Notes: generated by a model from the letters alone, not told the origin. 18,017 nucleotides of DNA from Deltaproteobacteria bacterium RIFOXYA12_FULL_61_11 (GCA_001799195.1 MGSU01000037.1:1-18017), one strand, 5' to 3'. Counted from the first letter of the stretch, positions 7,773 to 15,434 are shown. Numbers and translations are program-made.

Positions 7773-8558
7773 TCAATTCCACTTGGCCCGTTCGAGCGCT
7801 TGCTTCGCCAGGAACAGGAAGAACAGGATGAAGCTGCCGAAATAAATGAGGTCCTGGGTGGTCAGGAGGCCGCGAACCAGGTCCTTATAGTGCTCGTTGA
7901 TGGAGAGGTAGGTGAGCATTTTCCCCATGTTCGAGGATAGCAACTGGCCTGCCCAACCGGTGATCAGCAGCAAGAGCCCGATGGCGAAGCTGATGAAATA
8001 GGCATTGATCTGGTTCTCGGTGAGGGACGAGGCGAAGAGGCCGATGGCCACCAGCACGGTCCCGATCAGGAGCAAGCCGAGCCAACCCAGGACCACGGGA
8101 CCGAGCTCGGGATTGCCGTAGTAGAACACCACCCCGAGGAAGATCCCGGTGCAGGCCAGGAGAATGGCGAGGAAGAGGAAGGACCCCAGGAACTTGCCCA
8201 GGATGATGTGCCAGGTGGTCAGCGGCGAGGTGTACAAGAGCACGTCGGTGCCGCTCTTGCGCTCCTCGGCCACGGTTCGCATGGTGATCGCCGGGACGAT
8301 GAAGATGAGGACGATGACCAGGAACTGGAACAACGGCGCAACCACCAACTCGTTGAGGTTGACCTTGGCCAGGAGTTCCGGGTTCCGGTAGATCTGGCTG
8401 TAGACCTCGAACTGGCGGAAGCGGGTGTAGAAATTGCTGATTACCACATAGAAATAGATCCCCGTGATCGTGGTGAAGACGGTCAGCACCGAATAGGCCA
8501 CGGGCGATACGAAGTACGAGCGCAATTCCTTGCCGGTGATGGCGAGCAGCTTGCCCAT
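7773..8558 (-). CDS. ABC-2 type transporter permease (GldF-like)
   Basis: The 261-residue integral membrane protein has about six hydrophobic segments in the ABC-2 pattern. The N-terminus is ITGKELRSYFVSPVAYSVL, a typical GldF/NosY-like opening. It is followed by the conserved cytosolic segment MRTVAEERKSGTDVLLYTSPLTTWHIILGKF, split here as MRTVAEERKSGT (about 97-108) and LLYTSPLTTWHI. It should form the membrane channel energised by the ATPase encoded 10 nt upstream. The ATG at 8558 is preceded by GGAGG at 5 nt. The family exports or extracts lipids, polysaccharides or proteins; the sequence alone does not give the substrate. No key segment is missing. Confidence 0.9.
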   Translation of the reverse strand: MGKLLAITGKELRSYFVSPVAYSVLTVFTTITGIYFYVVISNFYTRFRQFEVYSQIYRNPELLAKVNLNELVVAPLFQFLVIVLIFIVPAITMRTVAEERKSGTDVLLYTSPLTTWHIILGKFLGSFLFLAILLACTGIFLGVVFYYGNPELGPVVLGWLGLLLIGTVLVAIGLFASSLTENQINAYFISFAIGLLLLITGWAGQLLSSNMGKMLTYLSINEHYKDLVRGLLTTQDLIYFGSFILFFLFLAKQALERAKWN

Positions 8559-8568
8559 GGGATCCTCC

Positions 8569-9312
8569 TCAATGCGCTTCGGAGGAGAGACTCTCGGCGC
8601 GCTCCTCCTTGTTGATCAGTTCGACGAAGACTTCCTCAAGCTTCTTGCCGGAGTTCTCGAGGTTGTCCACGGTGTCCTCGATCACGATCCGGCCGCGGTT
8701 GATGATCAGGACCCGGTCGCAGATGGTCTTGACCTCGGGCAGGATGTGCGTGGAGAGGATGATCGAGTGCTCTCCCGCGAGAGAACGGATCAACGAGCGG
8801 ATCTCGATGATCTGGCGCGGATCCAACCCGATCGTCGGCTCGTCGAGGACGATGATCTCGGGCTCGTGGACGAGGGCTTGAGCGATCCCCACCCGTTGTT
8901 TGAACCCTTTGGAAAGGTTGGCTATGAGACGATCCTTGACCTCGGCGAGGCCGCAGCGCTCGACCACCCAGTCAATGCGCCCGCGCAGCTTGGCCCCGCT
9001 CATTCCCTTGAGCCGTCCCACGAACCCCAGGTACGCCCGTACGCTCATGTCCAGGTACAGCGGCGGGTTCTCGGGAAGGTACCCTATCCTGGCCTTGATC
9101 TTCATCGGATCGCGGAAGAGGTCGAAACCCGCGACCGTCGCCGTGCCTGACGTCGCGGGAAGGCAGCAGGTCAGGATCTTCATGGTCGTGGACTTCCCCG
9201 CGCCGTTGGGCCCGAGGAAACCGAGTATCTCGCCCTTGCGCAGGTCGAACGAAACGTCCTCGATCGCCGTCAACTCTCCGTAGCGTTTGGTCAAATGCCT
9301 GGCCTCGATCAT
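8569..9312 (-). CDS. ABC transporter ATP-binding protein (GldA/ABC-2 type)
   Basis: The 247-residue cytosolic ATPase carries all nucleotide-binding motifs: Walker A GPNGAGKST (34-42), signature LSKGF (133-137), Walker B IIVLDEPT (153-160, D157 and catalytic E158), D-loop GLDP and switch His189. The Q-loop position reads GYLPEN with Glu instead of Gln, and the signature is LSKGF rather than LSGGQ; both are usual in ABC-2 exporters of the GldA/CcmA type. A short acidic and basic C-terminal tail (about 224-247) follows. The ATG at 9312 comes 3 nt after the HtrA stop, and its GGGAGG lies inside the end of that gene, so it is translationally tied to the protease gene. Confidence 0.95.
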   Translation of the reverse strand: MIEARHLTKRYGELTAIEDVSFDLRKGEILGFLGPNGAGKSTTMKILTCCLPATSGTATVAGFDLFRDPMKIKARIGYLPENPPLYLDMSVRAYLGFVGRLKGMSGAKLRGRIDWVVERCGLAEVKDRLIANLSKGFKQRVGIAQALVHEPEIIVLDEPTIGLDPRQIIEIRSLIRSLAGEHSIILSTHILPEVKTICDRVLIINRGRIVIEDTVDNLENSGKKLEEVFVELINKEERAESLSSEAH

Positions 9313-9315
9313 CAG

Positions 9316-10659
9316 TTACCTCCCTCGTAGGAAATTGACCGTGACGAAATGGATCTGATTGTTGCGTTGCAACGCCAGGACGGCGTGGTCCTTGAAACGA
9401 AGGCGTAGCATCACCTTCGCATAATCCTCGAGACTCTCGATAACCTGGCTGTCGATCTGGCGGACCACGTCCCCGGGCAGGACGCCGATGCGATGGGCTG
9501 GAGCGCCTTTGCGCACTTTGGTCACCAGCACGCCGCTGACTCCTGGCTGGCCCTCGACCACCAGACCGAGCGACGAGAGCGAGGTCTGCTCGGCGAAATC
9601 GGGAGGAAAGGGCCGAGCGATGACCACGCGTTGCTGCCACCCCCCCTGGCGGAAGAAGTCGAAGACGATCTTTTCTCCTCGGCGCACGTTGCGCAGCATA
9701 TCGGCATAATCCTTGACCGATTCCAGGACCTTGCCGGCAATCTTGTAAATGATGTCCCCGGTCAGGAGGTCCGCGGCCTCGGCCGGCGAGCCGCGATCGA
9801 CCTCGCGCACGATGACCCCTGCATCGCGGTCATACCCCAGAGCGGCGACGATCTGAGGCCCGAGATCCTGCACTGCCAGCCCTATCCAGGCTTCATGGAC
9901 CTCGCCGAAGGCCAATAACTCCTCGAAGACCGCGGTGGCCCGATTGACGGGGATGGCGAAACCGATGCCCTTGCCCTTGGAATGAATGGCCGTGGTGATC
10001 CCGATGAGCTCTCCGAGGATATTCAGCAACGGCCCGCCGCTGTTGCCCGGGTTGATCGAGGCGTCGGTCTGGACGAGATTGCGATAGATGCGGTCTTCGT
10101 CCACGCGGAAGGATCGGCCGAGAGCGCTGACCACGCCTGTGGTGACCGTGTGCGACAATCCATAGGGATTGCCGATGGCGATGACCGCCTCGCCGATCAT
10201 CAGGTCCGAGGAATCGCCCACCCGTACCACCGGGAGGTCGGCTCGGTCGATCTTGATGATGGCAAGATCCGTGTCGGGATCGGCGCCGATGAGCCTACCG
10301 ACATAGTCGCGATCATCTCCGGCAAGGTGGACCGCGATCGAGGAAGCCTTGAGGATGACGTGCTCGTTGGTCAGGATATAGCCGTCCCGGCGGAAGACCA
10401 CCCCGGAGCCCAGGTGGAGGGGCACGGCCTGAAGCCTACCCGGAGTTTCGCCGGGCAGGTCGAGGAACTCGTCGAAGAACTTGTCGAAATATTTGGCGAA
10501 GGGGTTCGTCCTCGACCGTTGCACAGCCTCGGTGGAGATGTTCACCACGGCCGGGGAGACCTCGCGCACGGCTTTGACCACCGGAGACATCCGGGAGGCT
10601 TGATCCCCATTGATGTTTCCCCAGGCCAGGATGCTGTATAGGAATACGAGGGTTCTCAT
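9316..10659 (-). CDS. HtrA/Deg-family serine protease with two PDZ domains
   Basis: The 447-residue protein has a short hydrophobic N-terminus (LVFLYSILAWG), likely a signal peptide or anchor, and a trypsin-like S1C domain (about 25-245). The catalytic triad is complete: His100 in TNEHV, Asp131 in DTDLAI and Ser207 in GNSGGP. PDZ1 is about 258-350 and PDZ2 about 362-440, as in periplasmic DegP/DegQ. HtrA proteases degrade misfolded envelope proteins, and some act as chaperones or cut regulators. The hydrophobic N-terminus is weakly charged, and the ATG has no strong ribosome binding site close by. It lies 45 nt after the metalloprotease gene and 3 nt before the ABC ATPase gene, which suggests envelope quality control linked to the transporter. 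Confidence 0.95.
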   Translation of the reverse strand: MRTLVFLYSILAWGNINGDQASRMSPVVKAVREVSPAVVNISTEAVQRSRTNPFAKYFDKFFDEFLDLPGETPGRLQAVPLHLGSGVVFRRDGYILTNEHVILKASSIAVHLAGDDRDYVGRLIGADPDTDLAIIKIDRADLPVVRVGDSSDLMIGEAVIAIGNPYGLSHTVTTGVVSALGRSFRVDEDRIYRNLVQTDASINPGNSGGPLLNILGELIGITTAIHSKGKGIGFAIPVNRATAVFEELLAFGEVHEAWIGLAVQDLGPQIVAALGYDRDAGVIVREVDRGSPAEAADLLTGDIIYKIAGKVLESVKDYADMLRNVRRGEKIVFDFFRQGGWQQRVVIARPFPPDFAEQTSLSSLGLVVEGQPGVSGVLVTKVRKGAPAHRIGVLPGDVVRQIDSQVIESLEDYAKVMLRLRFKDHAVLALQRNNQIHFVTVNFLRGR

Positions 10660-10704
10660 GGAAACAGTTCGACTTCTCCCGACTCCCCACCGGAGCAGGA
10701 CTCT

Positions 10705-13011
10705 CTACCGGATCGCCGCCTTGGGATCAAGTTTTCTCGACGCTCGCTCTTCGCTCCAATCTATTCGATCCGTCCAATCCTTGAGCCGCAAGCGTTCGAA
10801 GGCATCACTCTCTGCGGCAAACACACGGGAGAAGATGTCGCGAGCTTCAACCCATCGCCCGAGATGGAAATACGATGATCCCAGACGTACTAACCCGTCG
10901 CGCTGCTCTTCTCCTATAGCCAAGGGATGCTCGAGCAATCCCTTCAGGGCATCGACAGCCTCTTCCCAGTGCGCGGCGAGATGGAACGACCGGCCGAGCA
11001 GGTAGGAGGCGAACCCGGTGTCCCGTTCGGCATTGATGGCCCGGCGCAACAGATCTCGGTACCCCGGGAGGAAAGCTTCCCTGCCGGCGAGCAGGCCTGC
11101 CAGCCGGTTCCGTTGGTCCAGTTCGCCCACGGCGAGCAAGCGGAACTTCGCCTGCAACCGGTTCCCCAGGGAGAAGTCCGCGGCCACGAGCCCTTTCCAT
11201 CCTTCCGTAGCCGCCCCGAGGTCTCCGTCGAGGAAGTCCAGATCTGCCCGGCCGAGCAAGGCTGCCATGCGGTAACGCTGCGGCAGGCCCTCCCGTGCGA
11301 GGAGTTCTTCGCAGAGAGTCCGAGCCTGGTGCCGCTCGTCCAACCGCAACCACACGGCCAGGAGCTCTTCCCCGTGAGACGGATAGCCTCCGCTCAACTC
11401 GTACGCGCGCTGATAGAGCGCGGCCGCCGCGGTCAACGCTCCGTGCTGCTCGGCTTGTTCGGCTTTGAAGGCCAGGTTAGCGCATTCCCGGGCGCAACGT
11501 TTCGTAAAGAGGGTCTTCCGACTGGTCAGCAGCTCGGCATAGTCCGCGACCCGAGGACTGACCTCGAGCCGGGAGAGGAAAGCCCGCCACGCTCCGGCCA
11601 AGGTCTCGGAACTCATCCCGTAGGCTTGTTCGAGGGTCCCACCGGCATAGAGGCTCTTGAGGGGTATGGGGCCGTGCGCATCAAGGAGGAAGCGGACAAA
11701 GGAACCACAGGCGGTATAGGCTTCTCGAGCGGACGTCGAGAAGAAGTGCAGCGGCGAGAAGAGCTCCAGGATGTCCAGCTCACCGCGGCGATCCATCAGC
11801 GCCTTGGCGAGTTGGTGGGGATCCACGGCCTCCTCGAGCCAAGCCACGGCCACGGCCAAGCCCTCTACGAGGCACGCATTGAGCGGCGCACCGGTGAACT
11901 CGGGAGCGATGGAAGAGGCCAGGACATGGGTCAATTCATGCGTGAGGAGAGGATGCGGCGGCAGGTCGTGGTCGAGGTGCAACTCCCGGTTGAAGAAATC
12001 GCCGATCATCACCGTGCGCGCGCCCATGAGGCGGTGCTTGGTGCTCTCATCGGGATAGAGGTACGTTGTTGCGCCCACGGAGTCCCCGAGTTCGAGGGTC
12101 TGCGCTATTTGCCGACGCCGGAATTCATGATCCGCGAGAACCTCTCCGATCCGGTCCGCAATACGTTCGCTGGCCGGAGGATAATAGACGGTGAAGTGCT
12201 CGCTCACCGCTCGAGCGCCGAGCGCCCGTTGCAAGCCCTCTCGCGTGGTGTGGAAACCGAAATCTTCCTGGAAGAGGAAGAACCCCAGGACCACGAAGGT
12301 GAGGACGAAGAAGAGCGCCGCCGAACGCTTCCTCCCGGCAAGCCCCAGAAACACTCCCCCCTGGGACCGCATGCCGCCATACAGGTAAGCAGCCAGGAAG
12401 AGCACCATGCCGAGCACCGCGGTATAGGCCCTGAAGTAGATCAACCGCGACTCGAGCAGGAGGACCTCGTCGTAGATGGCCCCCGGCAGATAGCCGAGGA
12501 GATGGTCGAACCCGAAGATAACAGGATCAAAGAGGATTTTTGCCGCGGTGACGAGCATCATGCTCACCACGACTACGTAGTAGCCGAGGACTTGTAGGAC
12601 ACGGTTCCTGGAGACCTCGTCGAGTGCGAGAGCGAGGAGAGCGCAGAACAAGGCGGTGATCCCGGGTTGGAGGAAGAAGAAGCCCAGACCTTGGATCAGG
12701 TTGCAACTGCCGTGGAAATAGGTCCCGACCAGACCGGAGAAGAGCAGGAGTCCGAGGATCACCCCAGCGGAACGGAGTACCAGCAGGAAACGTGCTGCCC
12801 TGGAGCTATCGCGGTGTCTGGTGAGCAACGCGCTGAACAGATACCCTCCGAGCACGGTGAGAAAGACATTGGCAGCAAGAGAAAACTCGTAGCCCAGCGC
12901 GTTCACCAGGGGGAACCCGAGCATGGCCAAGCCCCACCCGAGCGTGAGCAGCGCGCTCACCCAGAGCGGTAAGAGTCTGTTTCCCCTCGGTCCTCGGATG
13001 GTTCTCTGCAT
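10705..13011 (-). CDS. Membrane-anchored gluzincin-type metalloprotease (peptidase MA-like) with TPR-like tail
   Basis: The 768-residue protein has three parts. The N-terminal third (about 16-249) holds roughly seven hydrophobic segments. A zinc-protease domain follows (about 265-480) with HELTH (H358, E359, H362) and EGLA (E383 as probable third ligand), plus the CGSFVRFLLDAHG segment (435-447) that often follows in peptidase MA-like proteins. The C-terminal 260 residues are Ala/Leu/Arg-rich helical repeats resembling TPRs (for example ALYQRAYELSGGYPSHGEELL and SSYFHLGRWVEARDIF). The active site residues are intact. I place the start at ATG 13011, with GGAGG 9 nt upstream; upstream in-frame starts fall in or before the promoter. 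Substrate unknown. It heads the operon, followed by HtrA. Confidence 0.85.
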   Translation of the reverse strand: MQRTIRGPRGNRLLPLWVSALLTLGWGLAMLGFPLVNALGYEFSLAANVFLTVLGGYLFSALLTRHRDSSRAARFLLVLRSAGVILGLLLFSGLVGTYFHGSCNLIQGLGFFFLQPGITALFCALLALALDEVSRNRVLQVLGYYVVVVSMMLVTAAKILFDPVIFGFDHLLGYLPGAIYDEVLLLESRLIYFRAYTAVLGMVLFLAAYLYGGMRSQGGVFLGLAGRKRSAALFFVLTFVVLGFFLFQEDFGFHTTREGLQRALGARAVSEHFTVYYPPASERIADRIGEVLADHEFRRRQIAQTLELGDSVGATTYLYPDESTKHRLMGARTVMIGDFFNRELHLDHDLPPHPLLTHELTHVLASSIAPEFTGAPLNACLVEGLAVAVAWLEEAVDPHQLAKALMDRRGELDILELFSPLHFFSTSAREAYTACGSFVRFLLDAHGPIPLKSLYAGGTLEQAYGMSSETLAGAWRAFLSRLEVSPRVADYAELLTSRKTLFTKRCARECANLAFKAEQAEQHGALTAAAALYQRAYELSGGYPSHGEELLAVWLRLDERHQARTLCEELLAREGLPQRYRMAALLGRADLDFLDGDLGAATEGWKGLVAADFSLGNRLQAKFRLLAVGELDQRNRLAGLLAGREAFLPGYRDLLRRAINAERDTGFASYLLGRSFHLAAHWEEAVDALKGLLEHPLAIGEEQRDGLVRLGSSYFHLGRWVEARDIFSRVFAAESDAFERLRLKDWTDRIDWSEERASRKLDPKAAIR

Positions 13012-13020
13012 GCGTGCGGT

Positions 13021-13025
13021 CCTCC
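13021..13025 (-). promoter_or_regulatory. Ribosome binding site fixing the metalloprotease start
   Basis: GGAGG on the minus strand lies 9 nt before ATG 13011. The upstream in-frame ATG at 13050 has no such site and forms part of the probable -10 box, so it would not be in the mRNA. Confidence 0.6.
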
Positions 13026-13045
13026 AGGCTGGGCCGGTCACCGCA

Positions 13046-13074
13046 CTCATACTCGACAGTGCCCCCCCTGTCAA
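13046..13074 (-). promoter_or_regulatory. Sigma70-type promoter of the ten-gene operon, with internal dyad
   Basis: On the minus strand a perfect -35 TTGACA (13074 to 13069) is followed by 17 nt and TATGAG (13051 to 13046). Transcription would begin near 13039, giving a leader of about 28 nt that contains the GGAGG of the metalloprotease gene. An inverted repeat GACAG, 8 nt, CTGTC (13055-13072) overlaps the -35 and spacer and includes a run of seven G on this strand. It could be an operator; its half-sites are in the opposite orientation to the classic LexA box. Spacing and position relative to the gene make this the best promoter in the window. Confidence 0.65.
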
Positions 13075-13170
13075 AACCCGCACTTCGACGCAACGCACAA
13101 TCACGACGATTCTTTTTTCGCACTGCATCCAATTCAACCCAATGAAATGGTGCCAAATGTAAAATAATGG

Positions 13171-13199
13171 TTGCGTCATGACACCTTTCATGCTATGTA
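13171..13199 (+). promoter_or_regulatory. Possible promoter of the S8 protease gene with a dyad in the spacer
   Basis: TTGCGT (13171-13176), 17 nt and TATGTA (13194-13199) preceded by TG at 13191-13192 could form an extended -10 promoter about 40 nt before the start codon. A perfect inverted repeat CATGA, 6 nt, TCATG (13177-13192) fills the spacer. The hexamers match consensus only half way. TAAAAT at 13160-13165 is a competing -10 without a good -35. The surrounding stretch 13110-13200 is clearly AT-richer than the genes. Confidence 0.3.
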
Positions 13200-13238
13200 C
13201 GGGTTCGTTGGTTGGCGTCACCTCGAACAGGAGGATCC

Positions 13239-14696
13239 ATGCGCACCCTGGCACTGCTTCTCATGAGCCTCATCACAGCAGCAGCCTTCGCCGGACAAAC
13301 GGTCCGGATCGCCACCGTCGATGGTGGGGTAGATCTCACCCACCCGAGTCTCGAACAATTCAAATGGGTCAATGAGGCCGAGGAAGCCGGCGAGGCCGGG
13401 GTCGATGACGACGGCAACGGCTATAAGGACGATGTCAACGGTTACAACTTGGTCGGCGGCAACGCCGAACTCTTCCCCTACGCATCCCTGCCCCCGGAAG
13501 AAACCTTCGTCCTGGCCATCGAGGGCTTCGATCTCCTCATGCGCCTGAACGCGGGTCAAGAGTTGTCGGTCCCGGAGAAGACCTTGCTCGAAGAGCGTCT
13601 TCCCCTGGTCAAGCGCCACCTCGTACCCATCCTCGGCGGTATGCACGGCACACACGTCTCCGGGATCATGGCAGCAGAGAACGAAGATTTAGAGATCGTC
13701 GGGGTGAAAATCCTCGCTGAAAGCGCAAGCGAAGAGATCACGTATCCGGGCATGTTCAAGGGTGCGGAAGTATTCAATAAATTGCTCGGGTTGCTCATCG
13801 CCATCTTCACCGTTACTCCCGACAAACTCGTCGCCGAGCTCCGCAATCACTACGAAACCCAACAACGGCCCTTCCTCGAGCAGATCGGTTCCTACCTGGC
13901 CAAACAGCAGGTGCGTGTGGCCAACTGCAGTTGGGGCGAGGGTGAAAAAGATTTCTTGAACATGCTGAAGCAGCAGTTCCCGCACATCTATATCAACGCC
14001 TCGGCGCGTGAGACCGTCATCCGCGGCTATCGTACGATCCTGGCCGAAGTCTACCCCGTGATGACCAAGGCAGCCCCCGCGACCCTGTTCGTCATGGCGG
14101 CCGGCAACTCGGCTATCGACAACGACCAGATGATGACCATGCCGGCGAATATCGCGGCCGACAACAAGATCACGGTGGCCTGCCTCAACGCCGCCCTGGA
14201 CGGCGTTGCCTCCTTCTCCAACACCGGCGCAGAAATGGTCGAGATCGCGGCTCCCGGCGAACTGATCCGCAGCGCCACCCCGTACGGCAAGAGCGTGCTC
14301 ATGTCCGGGACCTCGATGGCAGCGCCTTTCGTCTCCAAGGTCGCCTCGATGGTGTTGCAGGCCAATCCGGCGCTCACCCCTGCCAAGGTCAAGCGCATCC
14401 TCATGGACACCGCCGACCAGAAGAAGTTCCTGCGCGGTAAAGTGAAATCCGGAGCGGTGAACCTCGAACGCGCGGTCGAAGCCGCCACAAAATCCGCCGA
14501 GATGGAACTCGAGGAAGCCATTGCCGCCGCCCGCGAAGAGATCCCGGCCGAACCCGAGGCCGAGGGTTTCCTCCTGCGCGGTACTGGTGCCATCAGTCAG
14601 TTGTCGGTGGAAACCATGATCGCCGGCGGGTATCAACGCGGTCAGGCCGAAGAGATCACCCGCTTGCTCGAGCGGGTCCGCCGGGTCATCTACTGA
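13239..14696 (+). CDS. Secreted subtilisin-like serine protease (S8 family)
   Basis: The 485-residue protein starts at ATG 13239 with AGGAGG 4 nt upstream and has a clear signal peptide (MRTLALLLMSLITAAAFAG). The catalytic triad is complete: Asp28 in TVDGGVD, His136 in GMHGTHVSGI and Ser359 in SGTSMAAP; the oxyanion Asn290 is in AAGNS. The DDDGNGYKDDVNGYN stretch (56-70) is common in bacterial subtilases. Distances are longer than in subtilisin (Asp to His about 108 rather than 32; His to Asn about 154 rather than 91), so two mostly helical insertions lie at about 75-133 and 160-280. No typical inhibitor-type propeptide separates the signal from the catalytic Asp. The C-terminus (from about 415) is Glu/Ala-rich and helical. 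It is divergent from the protease operon. Confidence 0.92.
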   Translation: MRTLALLLMSLITAAAFAGQTVRIATVDGGVDLTHPSLEQFKWVNEAEEAGEAGVDDDGNGYKDDVNGYNLVGGNAELFPYASLPPEETFVLAIEGFDLLMRLNAGQELSVPEKTLLEERLPLVKRHLVPILGGMHGTHVSGIMAAENEDLEIVGVKILAESASEEITYPGMFKGAEVFNKLLGLLIAIFTVTPDKLVAELRNHYETQQRPFLEQIGSYLAKQQVRVANCSWGEGEKDFLNMLKQQFPHIYINASARETVIRGYRTILAEVYPVMTKAAPATLFVMAAGNSAIDNDQMMTMPANIAADNKITVACLNAALDGVASFSNTGAEMVEIAAPGELIRSATPYGKSVLMSGTSMAAPFVSKVASMVLQANPALTPAKVKRILMDTADQKKFLRGKVKSGAVNLERAVEAATKSAEMELEEAIAAAREEIPAEPEAEGFLLRGTGAISQLSVETMIAGGYQRGQAEEITRLLERVRRVIY

Positions 14697-14720
14697 TCGT
14701 TCTCTGCAAGAAACCTCCGT

Positions 14721-15302
14721 TCACCGCTCCCCTTCTCCTCCGGCTTCGCCCCGATTCTTCTCCAACATAATCTTGAGTTCCTTGCCCATATCCAGGGCTT
14801 GCTGCCGTTGCTGCTCGTCGTTATCCTCGTCGAGGAAAATGTTCTCCGCTTTCTTGACCAAGCCATCGAGTTTTTGCTCGGTGTCGCGCAACCGCTGACA
14901 GAGGGTCGTAGCGATCTCCTTGAGCACCTTGAAAGGAGCGGTCAGGCCGTTGGCCTTGAGGTGGGTGAAATCCTCGCGGGTGATCTCGTAGATCACCGTT
15001 TCTTCGAGGGTCATGGCCGTGGCCGAGCGAGGTGCGGGGTCGATGAGGCTCATTTCGCCGATGACAGCACCACGGCCCAAGGTGGCGAGGGTGACTACCT
15101 TCTTTGTCACCAACATCTTGGTGATTTTGACCTCTCCGTCCTCGAGGATGAACATCGAGGTACCGATCTCCCCCTCCTTGCAGATATAGGCCCCTACCGG
15201 AAAACTGTGCCGCTGGCAGATCCTGACGATATCGAAGAGTTCTTGGTCGTCGAGCCGCCGGAAGAGGGGGATCTCGCGCAGAAAATGCACCGGGTTCTTC
15301 AT
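14721..15302 (-). CDS. Cyclic nucleotide-binding domain protein without DNA-binding domain
   Basis: The 193-residue soluble protein has a cNMP-binding beta-roll (about 8-125), opening with FLREIPLFRRLDDQEL. The phosphate-binding cassette GEMSLIDPAPRSATA (82-96) keeps Glu83 and the phosphate-contacting Arg92, so cAMP or cGMP binding is plausible. A helix (about 120-155) and a charged Gln/Glu/Lys-rich tail with coiled-coil character follow, but no winged-helix DNA-binding domain as in CRP. It may act through protein contacts rather than as a transcription factor. The start at ATG 15302 has only a weak ribosome binding site. The gene is convergent with the S8 gene (24 nt between stops) and divergent from the MMPL exporter gene. 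Confidence 0.9.
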   Translation of the reverse strand: MKNPVHFLREIPLFRRLDDQELFDIVRICQRHSFPVGAYICKEGEIGTSMFILEDGEVKITKMLVTKKVVTLATLGRGAVIGEMSLIDPAPRSATAMTLEETVIYEITREDFTHLKANGLTAPFKVLKEIATTLCQRLRDTEQKLDGLVKKAENIFLDEDNDEQQRQQALDMGKELKIMLEKNRGEAGGEGER

Positions 15303-15316
15303 AGTTCCACTTCTCG

Positions 15317-15345
15317 TTGACTTTATTCGGTCCGCTGACTATCAA
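15317..15345 (+). promoter_or_regulatory. Candidate promoter of the MMPL exporter gene
   Basis: TTGACT (15317-15322), 17 nt, TATCAA (15340-15345) on the plus strand. Transcription would start near 15352 and leave a leader of about 97 nt before ATG 15449. The -35 matches 5 of 6 consensus bases and the -10 matches 4 of 6. Confidence 0.4.
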
Positions 15346-15404
15346 CCTACCGGAGTCCGGCGGGAACTGGACCTCGATCGCCCCGGGACTCCCCGGTCGC
15401 TCCG

Positions 15405-15434
15405 AGTATAGGCGAACCCCGGGTGCGAAGACAA
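15405..15434 (-). promoter_or_regulatory. Candidate promoter of the cyclic nucleotide-binding protein gene
   Basis: On the minus strand TTGTCT (15434 to 15429), 18 nt, TATACT (15410 to 15405). The -10 matches 5 of 6 bases and the -35 matches 4 of 6. Transcription would begin near 15398 and run through the opposite promoter at 15317-15345. Confidence 0.4.

Noticed and set aside
10927-12597. 556-codon open frame on the plus strand
   Set aside because: It lies wholly opposite the metalloprotease gene, which has recognisable motifs; the predicted protein is Glu/Arg/Gly-rich with no domain and no ribosome binding site. It is a shadow caused by high GC.
13012-13254. N-terminal extension of the metalloprotease to 13254
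   Set aside because: It would include the TTGACA/TATGAG promoter and AT-rich intergenic DNA, and overlap the start of the S8 gene. ATG 13011 has a Shine-Dalgarno site.
14658-14677. 7-bp GC-rich hairpin (ACCCGCT, 6 nt, AGCGGGT) near the S8 gene end, considered as a terminator between convergent genes
   Set aside because: It lies inside the coding sequence and has no T run on either strand.
15407-15412. TATAGG as a plus-strand -10 for the exporter gene
   Set aside because: No -35 at suitable spacing; the same bases fit better as part of the minus-strand TATACT box.
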